Shown here: positions 1-8,323 of the stretch, piece after piece
Layout of the letters: each line of letters opens with the position of its first letter
How positions within the stretch are numbered: the stretch's first letter is position 1
Assembly (NCBI RefSeq): GCF_023195885.1
Contig: NZ_JALPKO010000004.1
Location: forward strand, 186,001 to 250,000
Source of the DNA: Methylonatrum kenyense
GTDB lineage: Bacteria > Pseudomonadota > Gammaproteobacteria > Nitrococcales > Aquisalimonadaceae
DNA: 64,000 nt
Direction: 5' to 3'
Translations under genes and position numbers: made by a program
Notes under the pieces: model-generated
What the model was told of the DNA's origin: nothing
Databases searched by the model: none
What the model saw: the letters and a program-made list of their open reading frames with translations, nothing else

Positions 1-1328
1 ACCCGCTCCGGATCGATGCCCTTGTCATCCCACCAGTTCAGGTTGCCGCTCAGGCGTTCGATCTGGTCCTCCGCCAGGTCCAACGCCCGCCCCATGTCGC
101 GGATCGCGCTGCGCGGCCGGTAGCTGATCACGGTGGCGGCCAGGGCGGCGCGCTGGCGGCCGTACTTGCGATAGATGTACTGGATGACCTCTTCACGCCG
201 CTGGTGTTCGAAATCGACATCGATGTCCGGCGGTTCGTCGCGTGCACGGGAGATGAAGCGCTCGAACAGCAACTGGCTGGTGGCCGGGTCGACCTCGGTA
301 ATGCCAAGGCAGTAGCAGACTGCCGAGTTGGCGGCGGAACCGCGTCCCTGGCAGAGGATGTCCCTGCTGCGGGCATAGCGAACAATGTCGTGCACGGTCA
401 GGAAGTAGGCCTCGTAACGCAGTTCCGCGATCAGGTTCAGTTCCCGCGCGAGTTGCTGCCGGACCACTGCAGGCGCGCCTTCCGGCCAGCGCCAGCGTGC
501 CCCCGCCTGCACCAGGCAACGCAGATGGGCGTCGGCGGTCATGCCGGCGGGGACCAGTTCCTCGGGATACTCGTAGCGCAGTTCGTCCAGCCGGAACCGG
601 CAGCGCTCGGCGATCCGCAAGGTCTCCTGCAGCAGGCTGGCGGGATAGAGGCCGCGCAGGTGCCTCAGGCTGCGCAGGTGGCGTTCACCATTGGACTGCA
701 ATTGCAGGCCCAACGCCGTCAGTGGCTTGCGCAGGCGGACGGCGCTCAGGCTGTCCTGCAGGGCGCGTCGTCCGCGACGGTGCATGTGGACATCGCCGGC
801 AGCAACCAGCGGCAAGTCCAGTTCTTCGGCCAGTTGCTGCAGATGTTGCAAGTGGCCCGCGTCGTCAGGGCCATGAAAGCATTCGACGGCGATCCAGCCA
901 CGACCGCGAAAATGCCGCGCGAACCAGTCGGCGCTCGCGTGATCGGGTGTCGACCCCGGAACCAGCAGTGCCAGGCAGGCGGGTACCGCCTGTTCCAGAT
1001 CATCCCGGAACACGCGGTAGCGCCCCTTGTCGGCGCGGGTGCGTGCCCGGGTGATCAGCGCACAAAGCTGACCGTAGGCGGCCCGGTCCGGCGCCAGCAG
1101 GACCAGGGTCGGTCCGTCGGTCAGCCGCAACTCGCTGCCGACAATCAGTTTCAGCCCGGTTTCCCGTGCCGCCCGCCAGGCCCGTACGACCCCGGCCAGC
1201 GAACATTCGTCGGTCAGCGCCAGGGCCTGATAGCCCAGGGCATGGGCCCGCCTGACCAGCTCACCCGGATGGGAGGCGCCGCGCAGGAAGGTGAAGTTGC
1301 TCAGGCAATGGAGTTCCGCATAGGACAT
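1..1328 (-). CDS. dnaE2: Error-prone DNA polymerase DnaE2 (ImuC), N-terminal part, runs off left edge
   Basis: C-family DNA polymerase alpha subunit used for translesion synthesis in the SOS response. The reading frame is open from the ATG at 1328 to the window edge (about 442 residues of the roughly 1050 usual). The N-terminus reads [21 protein letters not shown], followed by [16 protein letters not shown]; this is the DnaE2 form of the PHP domain and differs from replicative DnaE1. Later blocks [10 protein letters not shown] and [20 protein letters not shown] are the start of the polymerase active-site region. A LexA box lies 5 nt upstream of the ATG, leaving no room for a normal ribosome binding site, so the message may be nearly leaderless. 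The usual partners imuA and imuB are not upstream; fxsA is divergent there. Confidence 0.93.
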   Translation of the reverse strand, partial: MSYAELHCLSNFTFLRGASHPGELVRRAHALGYQALALTDECSLAGVVRAWRAARETGLKLIVGSELRLTDGPTLVLLAPDRAAYGQLCALITRARTRADKGRYRVFRDDLEQAVPACLALLVPGSTPDHASADWFARHFRGRGWIAVECFHGPDDAGHLQHLQQLAEELDLPLVAAGDVHMHRRGRRALQDSLSAVRLRKPLTALGLQLQSNGERHLRSLRHLRGLYPASLLQETLRIAERCRFRLDELRYEYPEELVPAGMTADAHLRCLVQAGARWRWPEGAPAVVRQQLARELNLIAELRYEAYFLTVHDIVRYARSRDILCQGRGSAANSAVCYCLGITEVDPATSQLLFERFISRARDEPPDIDVDFEHQRREEVIQYIYRKYGRQRAALAATVISYRPRSAIRDMGRALDLAEDQIERLSGNLNWWDDKGIDPER

Positions 1329-1333
1329 GCGAA

Positions 1334-1353
1334 TACTGTACAAATAAACAGTA
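1334..1353 (-). promoter_or_regulatory. LexA (SOS) box for dnaE2
   Basis: TACTGTACAAATAAACAGTA contains a perfect CTGT-N8-ACAG, the LexA operator consensus of gammaproteobacteria, and lies directly in front of the dnaE2 start codon. Known biology: dnaE2/imuC genes are induced by DNA damage through LexA. LexA bound here would block transcription across the start site. Confidence 0.9.
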
Positions 1354-1369
1354 TTCCTGCACAGGGCTG

Positions 1370-1472
1370 GCAGCCTGGCAGGGCCAGTGGAAGCTTTCGG
1401 CCGGCCCTGTTGAACCGGAGGTTCGTCAGGCCGGGCGAAACCTTGCATTGGCCCAACACTCCGGAGATGGCA
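1370..1472. repeat. Direct repeat copy 1 (about 103 bp)
   Basis: Begins GCAGCCTGGCAGGG and ends near GAGATGGCA. It matches copy 2 (1645-1747) at about nine positions in ten over its first 90 bases, including the shared cores AGTGGAAGCTTTCGG and CCCTGTTGAACCGGAGGTT. It is non-coding as far as I can see: overlapping open frames on both strands show no protein family. Confidence 0.85.
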
Positions 1473-1644
1473 ACGGCGGCCCGTGCCGGGTGAGGACAAG
1501 TTTTTCCCCGGACTGACGTGCCTTCGGCCCAACAGGTCCGGGTAAAAATTCTCCTCCCCCGGCACTCAGCGGCGACCGGCATGGTGGTGGTCGTCCGCAA
1601 AGCCATCGGCCGGGCGGTTTGGCGCGAGCGAAGCAACACAGTCT

Positions 1645-1747
1645 GCAGCCTGGTAGGGACAGTGGAAGCTTTCGGCTGGCCCTGTTGAACCGGAGGTTCG
1701 TCAGGCCAGGCGAAACCTTGCGCTGGCCCAACCCACTCGGGATGGCA
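1645..1747. repeat. Direct repeat copy 2 (about 103 bp)
   Basis: Same orientation as copy 1, separated from it by about 172 bp of unique sequence. Together the two copies fill most of the interval between dnaE2 and fxsA. Differences are scattered single-base changes, with the last 15 bases more diverged. No transposase or terminal inverted repeats were seen with it. Confidence 0.85.
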
Positions 1748-1831
1748 CCAGGCCCCGTCCAGATTACCCTTGTAAGCCCGCCGCCTCGCCCGCATGGTAT
1801 GAGGCACACCAAACACCGTGGACGCTCCGCC

Positions 1832-2293
1832 ATGCCCCTGCTGATCCTGCTAACCGTGCTGGTCGTCGTGCCGCTGACCGAGATCTACATCCTGATCGCG
1901 GTGGGCACGCAGATCGGCGCTCTCAGTACCATTGCCCTGTGTCTGTTGACTGCCGCCATCGGAGCTGCGCTGCTGCAGCGTCAGGGCCTGCAGACGATGC
2001 AACGGGCGCGGGACAATCTTGATCGCGGGCGTGTGCCGGCGATGGAGATGCTGGAAGGCGTGGCCCTGGCCATCGGTGGCGTGTTGCTGCTGACCCCGGG
2101 CTTCGTGACCGACGCCATCGGCCTTGCCTGCCTGATTCCGTTCACCCGCAGACTGATGGTGCTGGGCCTGATGCAGCGGGTGCGCGTGGTGCATGGTCCG
2201 ATTCAGGGTCAGTCACGGCCGGGAGCGGGTCAGGGGTCCGAGGCGGAGGGTCGGCAGACCATCGAGGGCGAGTTCAAGCGGCGCGATCCTTAA
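1832..2293 (+). CDS. fxsA: FxsA family membrane protein
   Basis: Small cytoplasmic membrane protein of 153 residues. In E. coli, overproduced FxsA relieves F-plasmid exclusion of phage T7; its normal role is unclear. The sequence shows the family pattern: an N-terminal hydrophobic segment (about 1-20, MPLLILLTVLVVVPLTEIY), a second at about 26-45 with GALSTIALCLLTAAIGAALL, a QGLQTMQRARDNLDRGRVPA linker, and a third segment with LLLTPGFVTDAIGL. The tail is hydrophilic. The ATG at 1832 is chosen because the upstream part of the open frame comes from the direct repeat. Confidence 0.9.
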   Translation: MPLLILLTVLVVVPLTEIYILIAVGTQIGALSTIALCLLTAAIGAALLQRQGLQTMQRARDNLDRGRVPAMEMLEGVALAIGGVLLLTPGFVTDAIGLACLIPFTRRLMVLGLMQRVRVVHGPIQGQSRPGAGQGSEAEGRQTIEGEFKRRDP

Positions 2294-2302
2294 GCCGCCG
2301 GA

Positions 2303-2539
2303 TCAGTCCAGATCGTCCGCGTGCTGTGTCTTGCGGAGGTCGTTCAGCATATGATTCAGCCGCCGCTCCTGGGTGGCGCGCCGCTTGGCACTGCTGATCC
2401 ACCAGATGTAGTCCCGCTGCTGTTCCAGCGAGCAGGCACGGTAGGCGTCCATCAGTTTTTGCCGCTCCAGCGCGGTACGCACGAAGTTCGGCATCGATTG
2501 CCGCTGCTGCCTGTCCAGTTCGTCAGAGCCGGATACCAT
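2303..2539 (-). CDS. Small OmdA/YdeI-like protein
   Basis: 78 residues. The segment from about 20 to 70 (ALERQKLMDAYRACSLEQQ, then RDYIWWISSAKRRATQERRL) resembles the C-terminal helical domain of the YdeI/OmpD-associated (OmdA) family, which is linked to bacteriocin or peptide resistance in enterobacteria. The N-terminal domain found in full-length YdeI proteins is absent, so this is a stand-alone short form. The ATG at 2539 has a strong GGGGAGGGG ribosome binding site 7 nt upstream. It lies downstream of the AbgT transporter on the same strand (125-bp gap) and converges with fxsA (9-bp gap). The family assignment is moderate and the function is unknown. Confidence 0.65.
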   Translation of the reverse strand: MVSGSDELDRQQRQSMPNFVRTALERQKLMDAYRACSLEQQRDYIWWISSAKRRATQERRLNHMLNDLRKTQHADDLD

Positions 2540-2664
2540 GCCAACCCCTCCCCCAGCGACACGCGCTCCGGGCGTTCGGCAGGATGGATCTGCCGCCAGA
2601 CCGATTTCTTCCAGGCGCCCTGACTCGATCCCGCAGCGGGACGCCTGGCCACAAGTATAGGAAA

Positions 2665-4185
2665 TCAGGGATAGCTGATGCCGCCGCCCGGCCCCAGCGG
2701 CAGACCCGTCGCCGCCCAAACCGCCAGCAGCAGGCTCCAGAACACGGCGAAGCCGATGGCGTAGGGCAGCATCAGGGCCAGCAGGGTGCCGATTCCGGCA
2801 TTGCGCTGCCAGCGCTGGGCAAAGGCGAGAATGATGACCCAGTACGGATTCAGCGGCGTGATCACGTTGCTGACCGAGTCTCCCACCCGGTAGGCAGCCT
2901 GGGTCAGTTCCGGGCTCAGGCCGGCCTGCATCAGCATGGGCACGAACACCGGCGCCAGCAGCGCGTACTTGGCCGAGGCGGACCCCATCAGCAGATTGGC
3001 CAGGATCACCAGGGTGATGAAGGCGGTCACCAGGACCGGCGCGGGTGCCGCGAGGGCGGCCAGCAGTTCACCACCGTGGATCGCCAGTAGGAGTCCGAGT
3101 TGACTGTAGCGGAAGGCCTCGATGAATTGCGCGGCAACGAAGGCCAGGACGATGTACGGGGCCAGCCCGCGCACCGTGTCACTGAGCATCTCGGCGATGT
3201 CGCGGTCGTTGCGAACGGTGCCCGCCCCGATACCGTAGGCCAGGCCGGTTCCGAGAAAGGTCAGGAACAGGATCGGTACCATGACCTCGATCCAGCGGGC
3301 GAACTGTTCACCATCACCGTGCAGTGGTGCGCCGGGGACCAGGATCAGCAGTGCCAGGACGAACAGCGTGACCAGTAGCGTCAGTCCGGCGGCGCGCAGG
3401 CCGCGGACCGGCTTGTCGCCGGTGCCGGATGTCTGTTCTGCGGGTGCGGCCTGGTCGTTCACGGTGTGTTGCTGGCGCGGTTCGACGAAACGCGCGGTGA
3501 GCCACCAGCCAACCAGGGTCAGCACGACCGCCGAGACGGCGGCGAAATACCAGTTCGCGGTGACGGCCACCTGCCATTCGGGGGCAATGATCCGGGCGGC
3601 ACTCTGGCTCAGGCCGGCCAGCAACGGATCCAGCGCGGTGAGGACGATATTGGCGCTGTAGCCCGCCGAAACCCCGGCAAAGGCGGCGGCAAGCCCCACC
3701 AGGGGCGGCCGGCCCGCCATGTAGTACAGGGCCGCGGCCAGCGGCGGCAGGACCACGTATCCGGCATCCACGGTCAGCGAGGAACAGATGCCGAGAAACA
3801 GCACGGTGGGCGTCAGCAGTCGCTGTGGAGCACCGCGCAGACCGCGTTCGAGGACTGCTGCCAGCAGCCCGGAGCGTTCGGCCAGGCCGATGCCGAACAT
3901 CGCCACCAGCACGATGCCGAGCGGCGGGAAGAGGACGAAATTCTCCACCATGTGCCGCAACAGCCACCAGCTGCCATCGGCCGAGAGCAGGCTCTGCACC
4001 TGCATGGTTTCGCCTTCCGGTGTGAGCGCAGACCAGTGCAGCCAGGCACCGATCTGTGACAGCAGCATCACCAGCAGCAGGGCGATCGCGAACAGGCTGA
4101 CCGGTTCCGGCAGGCGGTTTCCCAGTCTTTCCAGGGTATCCAGCCAGCGATTTCCATGGTGCGGTATGTGGGTCATCGGCTTCAT
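2665..4185 (-). CDS. AbgT family transporter
   Basis: Inner-membrane permease of 506 residues with about 11-13 hydrophobic segments. AbgT family members import p-aminobenzoyl-glutamate or act as proton-driven sulfonamide exporters. Family-typical stretches include NRLPEPVSLFAIALLLVM near the start, ENFVLFPPLGIVLVAMFGIG, FLGICSSLTVDAGYVVLPPL, MGSASAKYALLAPVFVPMLM and YRVGDSVSNVITPLNPYWV. The ATG at 4185 is chosen; another ATG three codons on (4176) is equally possible and neither has a clear Shine-Dalgarno sequence. The substrate cannot be read from sequence. No abgA/abgB amidohydrolase genes lie nearby. Confidence 0.9.
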   Translation of the reverse strand: MKPMTHIPHHGNRWLDTLERLGNRLPEPVSLFAIALLLVMLLSQIGAWLHWSALTPEGETMQVQSLLSADGSWWLLRHMVENFVLFPPLGIVLVAMFGIGLAERSGLLAAVLERGLRGAPQRLLTPTVLFLGICSSLTVDAGYVVLPPLAAALYYMAGRPPLVGLAAAFAGVSAGYSANIVLTALDPLLAGLSQSAARIIAPEWQVAVTANWYFAAVSAVVLTLVGWWLTARFVEPRQQHTVNDQAAPAEQTSGTGDKPVRGLRAAGLTLLVTLFVLALLILVPGAPLHGDGEQFARWIEVMVPILFLTFLGTGLAYGIGAGTVRNDRDIAEMLSDTVRGLAPYIVLAFVAAQFIEAFRYSQLGLLLAIHGGELLAALAAPAPVLVTAFITLVILANLLMGSASAKYALLAPVFVPMLMQAGLSPELTQAAYRVGDSVSNVITPLNPYWVIILAFAQRWQRNAGIGTLLALMLPYAIGFAVFWSLLLAVWAATGLPLGPGGGISYP

Positions 4186-4310
4186 CACTGCATGTGCGAG
4201 GCGCGCCAGCCGCGCCGCCGCCATTCTGGTGTCAGGCGGCGCTCCGCCGCAATCGGGTTGATGGCCCCGCTGGTCGGGGCCGGGGTTGCGTGCTGCCTGT
4301 GAACCCGGGC

Positions 4311-4497
4311 CCGGAAACGCTGTCCGCAAGACACAGGCAAGGGCCGGCTGATTTGTCTTTGAGTCAGCGCCGTCCTGCCGGGAGGCATCGCCTGGTTTCG
4401 GCCCCGGATGGGGTTGCGATGACAGTCCGGTCGCTTAAGCTACCGAACCGGCAACGCGCCGTACCCGTGGAACAGACGGGCTCCGGGCGCCGACGTG
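4311..4497. repeat. Degenerate dispersed repeat, related to the MITE-like element at 38951-39273
   Basis: Lies in the 399-bp gap between the AbgT gene and the exported protein at 4585. The core at 4391-4460, ending GCTACCGAACCGGCAACGCGCC, aligns with 39148-39216 of the MITE-like element, which ends ACTACCGAACCGGCACCGCGCC. The match fades out to about 4497. GGAAACGCTG at 4313-4322 equals the left tip of that element. The central palindrome of the other copy is missing here. A perfect 7-bp hairpin (4263-4281) lies just upstream. No gene was seen in the gap. Confidence 0.55.
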
Positions 4498-4584
4498 GAA
4501 AGCGTCAGGATCTCCCTGGCCCGCCTACATTTTATTCAGCGACCAAAACGGGGTGACACCGTGCAGAATTCCAAGAGCTCACGC

Positions 4585-5448
4585 ATGCGGACACTGATCT
4601 GCAGCATGACCGCCGCTCTCGCGATGGCCGTCCTGCCTTTGCAGGCGGACTGGCCGGAGCAGGTTCCGGAGGACGCCGACGGCCTGGAGGAGTTTATCAA
4701 CGCCCGTTACGACGTGCTCGATGCCGAACTTGAAGCGGCAATGAACGTGGCGCGCGAGGACGGCAAGATCGACGTTTATGCGCTGGACGAAGTGCTTGTT
4801 TACAGCATGTCGTCTGACAGCAGCGACCAGACGTATGCCCAGTTCAACCAGCGGCTGCGCCAGGCTGCCGGCAACGACGAAATCGACAACGACACGCTTC
4901 AACGCCTTGAAGAACTGGCGTCCGAGCGCAAGGCGCAGCACGAGGAGATCGGCAACGATCTGGTGGCGGCCTTGATGCAGAAGATGGCGGAAACCGGTGC
5001 CGGTGAGAACCAGCAGGCGCAGGCCTGGCTGACGGTGTTCGCGCTGTTTGCGCTGGACTTCACCGAGGCGATGAAGGCACTGGACGAAACGGCGGTCCGT
5101 GCGGCAGTGACCGGAATCGAGGGCGATTTGCCGCCGCAGGTGCTTTCCGCAGCCCGTTCCGCGCCGGAAGACGAGACCCGCGAGACGGCTTTCCTGGAAG
5201 TCATGCAATCCAGTGCCGAGGCCGCCGATGAGGTCTGCATGCTGCCGGCGCAGGAAACCGTACCGTCCGGGCGCGAGGACACCGATCATCTGCGCGGCAT
5301 GCTGGCCGAGCACTGCAAGATCATCATTGCCGGCATTGCCGTGGGTGACATGCCCAATGCCATGTTGAGCCTCTACCAGGCAGCAGGCTGGGACGAGACC
5401 ATGGGTCCTGTCATGGACGAGTGGGTGGCCCGCCTCAACGACAATTAG
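4585..5448 (+). CDS. Exported protein of unknown function
   Basis: 287 residues. The first 23 form a Sec signal peptide (MRTLICSMTAALAMAVLPLQA) with likely cleavage before DWPEQ. The mature part is acidic and helix-rich (EELASERKAQHEEIGNDLVA), with two cysteines late in the chain (VCMLP and EHCKI) that could form a disulfide in the periplasm. I do not recognise a family. ATG 4585 has AAGAG upstream; an in-frame GTG at 4561 with GGGGTGA is an alternative that would only lengthen the signal peptide. It is a single gene followed by a clear terminator. Confidence 0.8.
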   Translation: MRTLICSMTAALAMAVLPLQADWPEQVPEDADGLEEFINARYDVLDAELEAAMNVAREDGKIDVYALDEVLVYSMSSDSSDQTYAQFNQRLRQAAGNDEIDNDTLQRLEELASERKAQHEEIGNDLVAALMQKMAETGAGENQQAQAWLTVFALFALDFTEAMKALDETAVRAAVTGIEGDLPPQVLSAARSAPEDETRETAFLEVMQSSAEAADEVCMLPAQETVPSGREDTDHLRGMLAEHCKIIIAGIAVGDMPNAMLSLYQAAGWDETMGPVMDEWVARLNDN

Positions 5449-5495
5449 TACCAGGCGAGCGCGGTCTCGATCCCGCGCCTGCTGTTTAGCGAAAA

Positions 5496-5525
5496 CCGGC
5501 TGTCATCGTGGCAGCCGGTTTTTTT
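5496..5525 (+). terminator. Rho-independent terminator
   Basis: Perfect 7-bp stem CCGGCTG/CAGCCGG (5496-5502, 5512-5518) with a 9-nt loop, extended by AAAA/TTTT and followed by seven T. It ends transcription of the exported protein gene 4585-5448. Confidence 0.9.
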
Positions 5526-5616
5526 GACGGACGGTTTCCGGTTCAGTCGCCGTTCAGTTGCCCTCCGGCAAGCTCGATCCCGAGTCATGATTAACAGGCG
5601 CAAGGAGGGAAGAACC

Positions 5617-5985
5617 ATGTTCCGCAATATGCTTCTTGGAATGATGCTGACGGCCTCTCTGGTGGCTCCGATGACGGCGAGCGCCTACGACCAGAGCACC
5701 CGGGCCGCGATCGGTGGCGGCATTGGCGGTGCACTGGGCGGCTATCTGGGTTCGGAACTTGGTGGTCGCGAGGGAGCGATTCTTGGTGGCGGCCTGGGCG
5801 GTGCCACCGGCTCGGCAATCAGTACGCGTGACGCCCGGGATCGGCGTTACCAGGAGCGCCGTTACGATGACCGCTATCATCGCGGTGGCCGTTACCAGGA
5901 AAACCATCATCATTACTATCAGCAGGGGCCGCGTGGCCGCTCGGGTTTCTGCCCGCCGGGACAGGCAAAGAAAGGTCGTTGCTGA
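5617..5985 (+). CDS. Exported glycine-zipper protein
   Basis: 122 residues with a signal peptide (about 1-23, ending MTASA before YDQS). This is followed by a glycine zipper, IGGGIGGALGGYLGSELGG and ILGGGLGGATGSAI, capable of forming a membrane hairpin. The C-terminal half is rich in Arg, Tyr and His (RRYQERRYDDRYHRGGRY, a HHHYY cluster) and ends FCPPGQAKKGRC, a pattern seen in several small envelope proteins of unknown role. AAGGAGG lies 8 nt before ATG 5617, a near-perfect ribosome binding site suggesting high expression. It sits between two strong terminators, so it is a single-gene unit. Confidence 0.85.
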   Translation: MFRNMLLGMMLTASLVAPMTASAYDQSTRAAIGGGIGGALGGYLGSELGGREGAILGGGLGGATGSAISTRDARDRRYQERRYDDRYHRGGRYQENHHHYYQQGPRGRSGFCPPGQAKKGRC

Positions 5986-6011
5986 GCAGGGGTTTTCGGA
6001 AGGCGAAAAAA

Positions 6012-6035
6012 GCCGGGCATCAGGCCCGGCTTTTT
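6012..6035 (+). terminator. Rho-independent terminator
   Basis: Perfect stem GCCGGGC/GCCCGGC (6012-6018, 6024-6030), loop ATCAG, then five T; six A lie on the other side, so it could also stop transcription from the opposite strand. Confidence 0.9.
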
Positions 6036-6059
6036 CTTTCAACGACTCTCTTGTCTCAA

Positions 6060-6746
6060 TTACAAACCCGGCGGTGCGCCATGGCCCCCTTCCCCGGGAG
6101 TGCCACCCGCCCCGGGCGTACGTCCGGGATTCTGGCCGGGCAGCGGCTGAGCACCCTGTTGGCCGCCCTGGCCACCCGGTTGCTGTGGCTGCTGCTGTTC
6201 ATCCGACGGCTGGTTCGGCATGACACTCGGTCCCGCCTGGTCGCCGCGCAACTGTTCGCCCGGCATCGGCTGCCGACCACGGCCTTCCCCGGTGGCGGTT
6301 TCCGGCCGTGACGGCGCCAATTGCGAATCATCCGGTCCCATTTCCGGCAACTGCTGTTCATCAGCAGCGGGGGCCCGTTCCTCGGCCGAGGCCGGCGGCC
6401 CTGCCGGCGCCTGCGGGCTCGGTTGAGCCGGTTCGCCAGGCTGTGCCGGCTGCGCCGGTTGATCCTGCCCCGGCACGGGCTGTGCGGGTTCCGCCGGCTG
6501 CGCCGGCTGCTGACCTGCCTGACCCGCCGCCGGCGGTTCCTGCGGAACGCCTGCTTCGGGCTGCTGGGGCTGGGCTTCGGGTTGCCGGCCCTGCGGTGGC
6601 GGGGCGGGCTGTGCCTCGCCGCCCGGTGCCGCCTCACCCGGTGTAGCCGGCGGCTCGGCCTGTGGCTGCATTTCCTGGCTGGTGCCCTGAGCCACTGGAA
6701 GCATTAGTAATGCCAGTCCCAGGGCGCCTGTGCGAAGTCGAATCAT
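6060..6746 (-). CDS. Exported Pro/Gln/Ala/Gly-rich low-complexity protein
   Basis: 228 residues. A signal peptide (MIRLRTGALGLALLMLPVAQG) is followed by about 200 residues of nearly pure low complexity. Proline, glutamine, alanine, glycine and glutamate dominate, with repeated PAQP, GQP and QQP units and no Cys or Trp. There is no recognisable domain. It looks intrinsically disordered and periplasm- or surface-exposed, like a spacer or matrix protein. The AGGAGG ribosome binding site and signal peptide support a real gene, not a frame artefact of GC-rich DNA. It is convergent with 5617-5985. Function is unknown. Confidence 0.75.
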   Translation of the reverse strand: MIRLRTGALGLALLMLPVAQGTSQEMQPQAEPPATPGEAAPGGEAQPAPPPQGRQPEAQPQQPEAGVPQEPPAAGQAGQQPAQPAEPAQPVPGQDQPAQPAQPGEPAQPSPQAPAGPPASAEERAPAADEQQLPEMGPDDSQLAPSRPETATGEGRGRQPMPGEQLRGDQAGPSVMPNQPSDEQQQPQQPGGQGGQQGAQPLPGQNPGRTPGAGGTPGEGGHGAPPGL

Positions 6747-6985
6747 TCTGCGTCCCTCCTGGTAGGCCCGTGTATCGCGGCCAATCCCGGATTGCGTGTG
6801 GCACCATGCTACGGCATCGAGTTGTTATGAAAAACCGTTGCCGAACATGGCATGCGGTCAATGGGGGATTGCAAGTCGGTGATGGGTCGCAGGGTGTCAC
6901 CATGGTAAACGCCGTGGCGTTTCAGGCGGATCATCGCCTTGGAACGGCGCACGCGAATAGTGCGTAGGCACCAGGGTGGGGCGGT

Positions 6986-8143
6986 TTAGAATTCCACCAG
7001 CAGGTCCCGCGGTTGGCCATTGCGCAGGATTTCCATGGCAAGCGCGCTGCCGGGGCGTTGCTGATCGAGTAGCGCCAGCAGGTCGTCGCGACTTGCCAGC
7101 GTTCGTCCACCGGCCTTCACCAGAATATCGTCCGCCCGGAGCCCGGCACGGTCCGCCGGGCCGTCGCTGCTGACTTCGGTCACCAGCAGGCCTTCGGCTT
7201 CCGCGCTGACAGAGGCCCCCAGCCGCGGTGGCGAGACCCTGCCGTCGTGACTACCGGTCGCGATGCCGAACAGGGCGTCGGCCGGGTACGGTGATTCCGC
7301 CAGACAGGCCTGGCCCTGCCGATGGGGTAGCAGGACCACAACCTGATCGATACCCAGGTCCTCGAGCTGATGCGGGATGCCATGCCCGTATTCGGCGTGG
7401 CCGCGACCGACGATACCGATCGCTGGCCCGTCGTGGCGTTTTGTGGCCTCGGCAAGCTTCTCGGCCATGGCGCGGTCCCAGACCGTCTGCGAGCGCACGA
7501 ATTGATCCAGAAAGTCTTCCGGTTCGGCATCGTCGGGCAGGGGATGACTGGCAAGCACCTCCCGCATTTCATCGACATAGTCTGCTGGCGGCTCTGCCGC
7601 CGGACCGACGTGCTCGCGCTCGTCATCCGGCAAGGCCTCCCAGCCGCTGCGGCCGATTCGGCTGACAGTGTCCCGGTCCACGTTCAGCGCATAGCTCGGG
7701 ATCCGGTGCATGCGGGCGAACTGGAACAGCGGCATGTAGAGGGACGAGGCGTGTCCCCAGACTTCGAACCAGTTGCTCTCCTTTAGCAGTTCCTCCTCGT
7801 CGAGTTCGCCGCGGATCCAGGCATCCAGGCTCGCCTGACTGCGTCGCGGCAACATCTCGAAACCAATGCTCATCTCCGGGTGGCGGCCATGCAGGGCCGC
7901 CAGCAGGTGCAACTGCCAGCGATGATCCTGGATCCGGTCATGCGTTTCACCGAGCAGAATCACCTGCGCCGAATGGTAACGGTCCAGCAAGTCGCTGGTG
8001 CTGAACTGGCCGTTCTCGCCGGCCACCGCCCAGGTACCCGGATCCGGGCAGACCCCCTCGGTGCCTGTCCAGGCGGGAAATACGACAAGCAACAGGCAGA
8101 GCAGCAGGGGGCGGGCAGGGTGAACGGAGCATTGCATCGTCAT
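6986..8143 (-). CDS. ChaN-family haem-binding-like protein fused to a PDZ domain
   Basis: 385 residues. An N-terminal hydrophobic signal (about 9-24) is followed by a ChaN/Tiki-superfamily domain (about 45-285) with VILLGETHDRIQDHRWQL, IGFEMLPRRSQASLDAWI and GIVGRGHAEYGHGIPHQL. In this family the GETH and the late histidine correspond to the haem- or metal-binding site of ChaN. The C-terminus (about 300-385) is a PDZ domain (GLLVTEVSSDGPADRAGLRA, then DDILVKAGGRTLASRDDLL). PDZ domains bind peptide C-termini, so the fusion suggests a periplasmic protein recruited to a partner. ATG 8143 is chosen; ATG 8137 is possible. It is divergent from 8324. Confidence 0.85.
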   Translation of the reverse strand: MTMQCSVHPARPLLLCLLLVVFPAWTGTEGVCPDPGTWAVAGENGQFSTSDLLDRYHSAQVILLGETHDRIQDHRWQLHLLAALHGRHPEMSIGFEMLPRRSQASLDAWIRGELDEEELLKESNWFEVWGHASSLYMPLFQFARMHRIPSYALNVDRDTVSRIGRSGWEALPDDEREHVGPAAEPPADYVDEMREVLASHPLPDDAEPEDFLDQFVRSQTVWDRAMAEKLAEATKRHDGPAIGIVGRGHAEYGHGIPHQLEDLGIDQVVVLLPHRQGQACLAESPYPADALFGIATGSHDGRVSPPRLGASVSAEAEGLLVTEVSSDGPADRAGLRADDILVKAGGRTLASRDDLLALLDQQRPGSALAMEILRNGQPRDLLVEF

Positions 8144-8323
8144 GGGCAGGTTCCCGTGTTGTTCCTGCTTGTCCTTTGCGACCGCTGGGTGCCGTCGACG
8201 TGCTTGTGGGGGTCGGCGGAAACATGCTGCTATGATTCGCCGCCATAAAAATGCTTTTGGGTGTCCGCGCCTGCGCCGGAGTCGCCACGCCCCCGGTTCA
8301 ATTACACGCTTCCTGGAACAAGA

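Noticed and set aside
204-1493. 429-codon open frame opposite dnaE2
   Set aside because: Antisense shadow of a conserved gene; its product shows no family pattern and no ribosome binding site.
1301-1816. Open frame spanning the direct repeats on the minus strand
   Set aside because: Its product just repeats the DNA repeats (the same [10 protein letters not shown] segment twice) and overlaps the SOS box; no start signal.
3466-4059. 197-codon frame opposite the AbgT gene
   Set aside because: Composition (Gln/His/Arg-rich) is that of a frame shadow in GC-rich DNA; the AbgT frame is clearly real.
4263-4281. Hairpin GGCCCCG/CGGGGCC as a terminator
   Set aside because: No T-run follows and no gene ends just before it; probably part of the decayed repeat.
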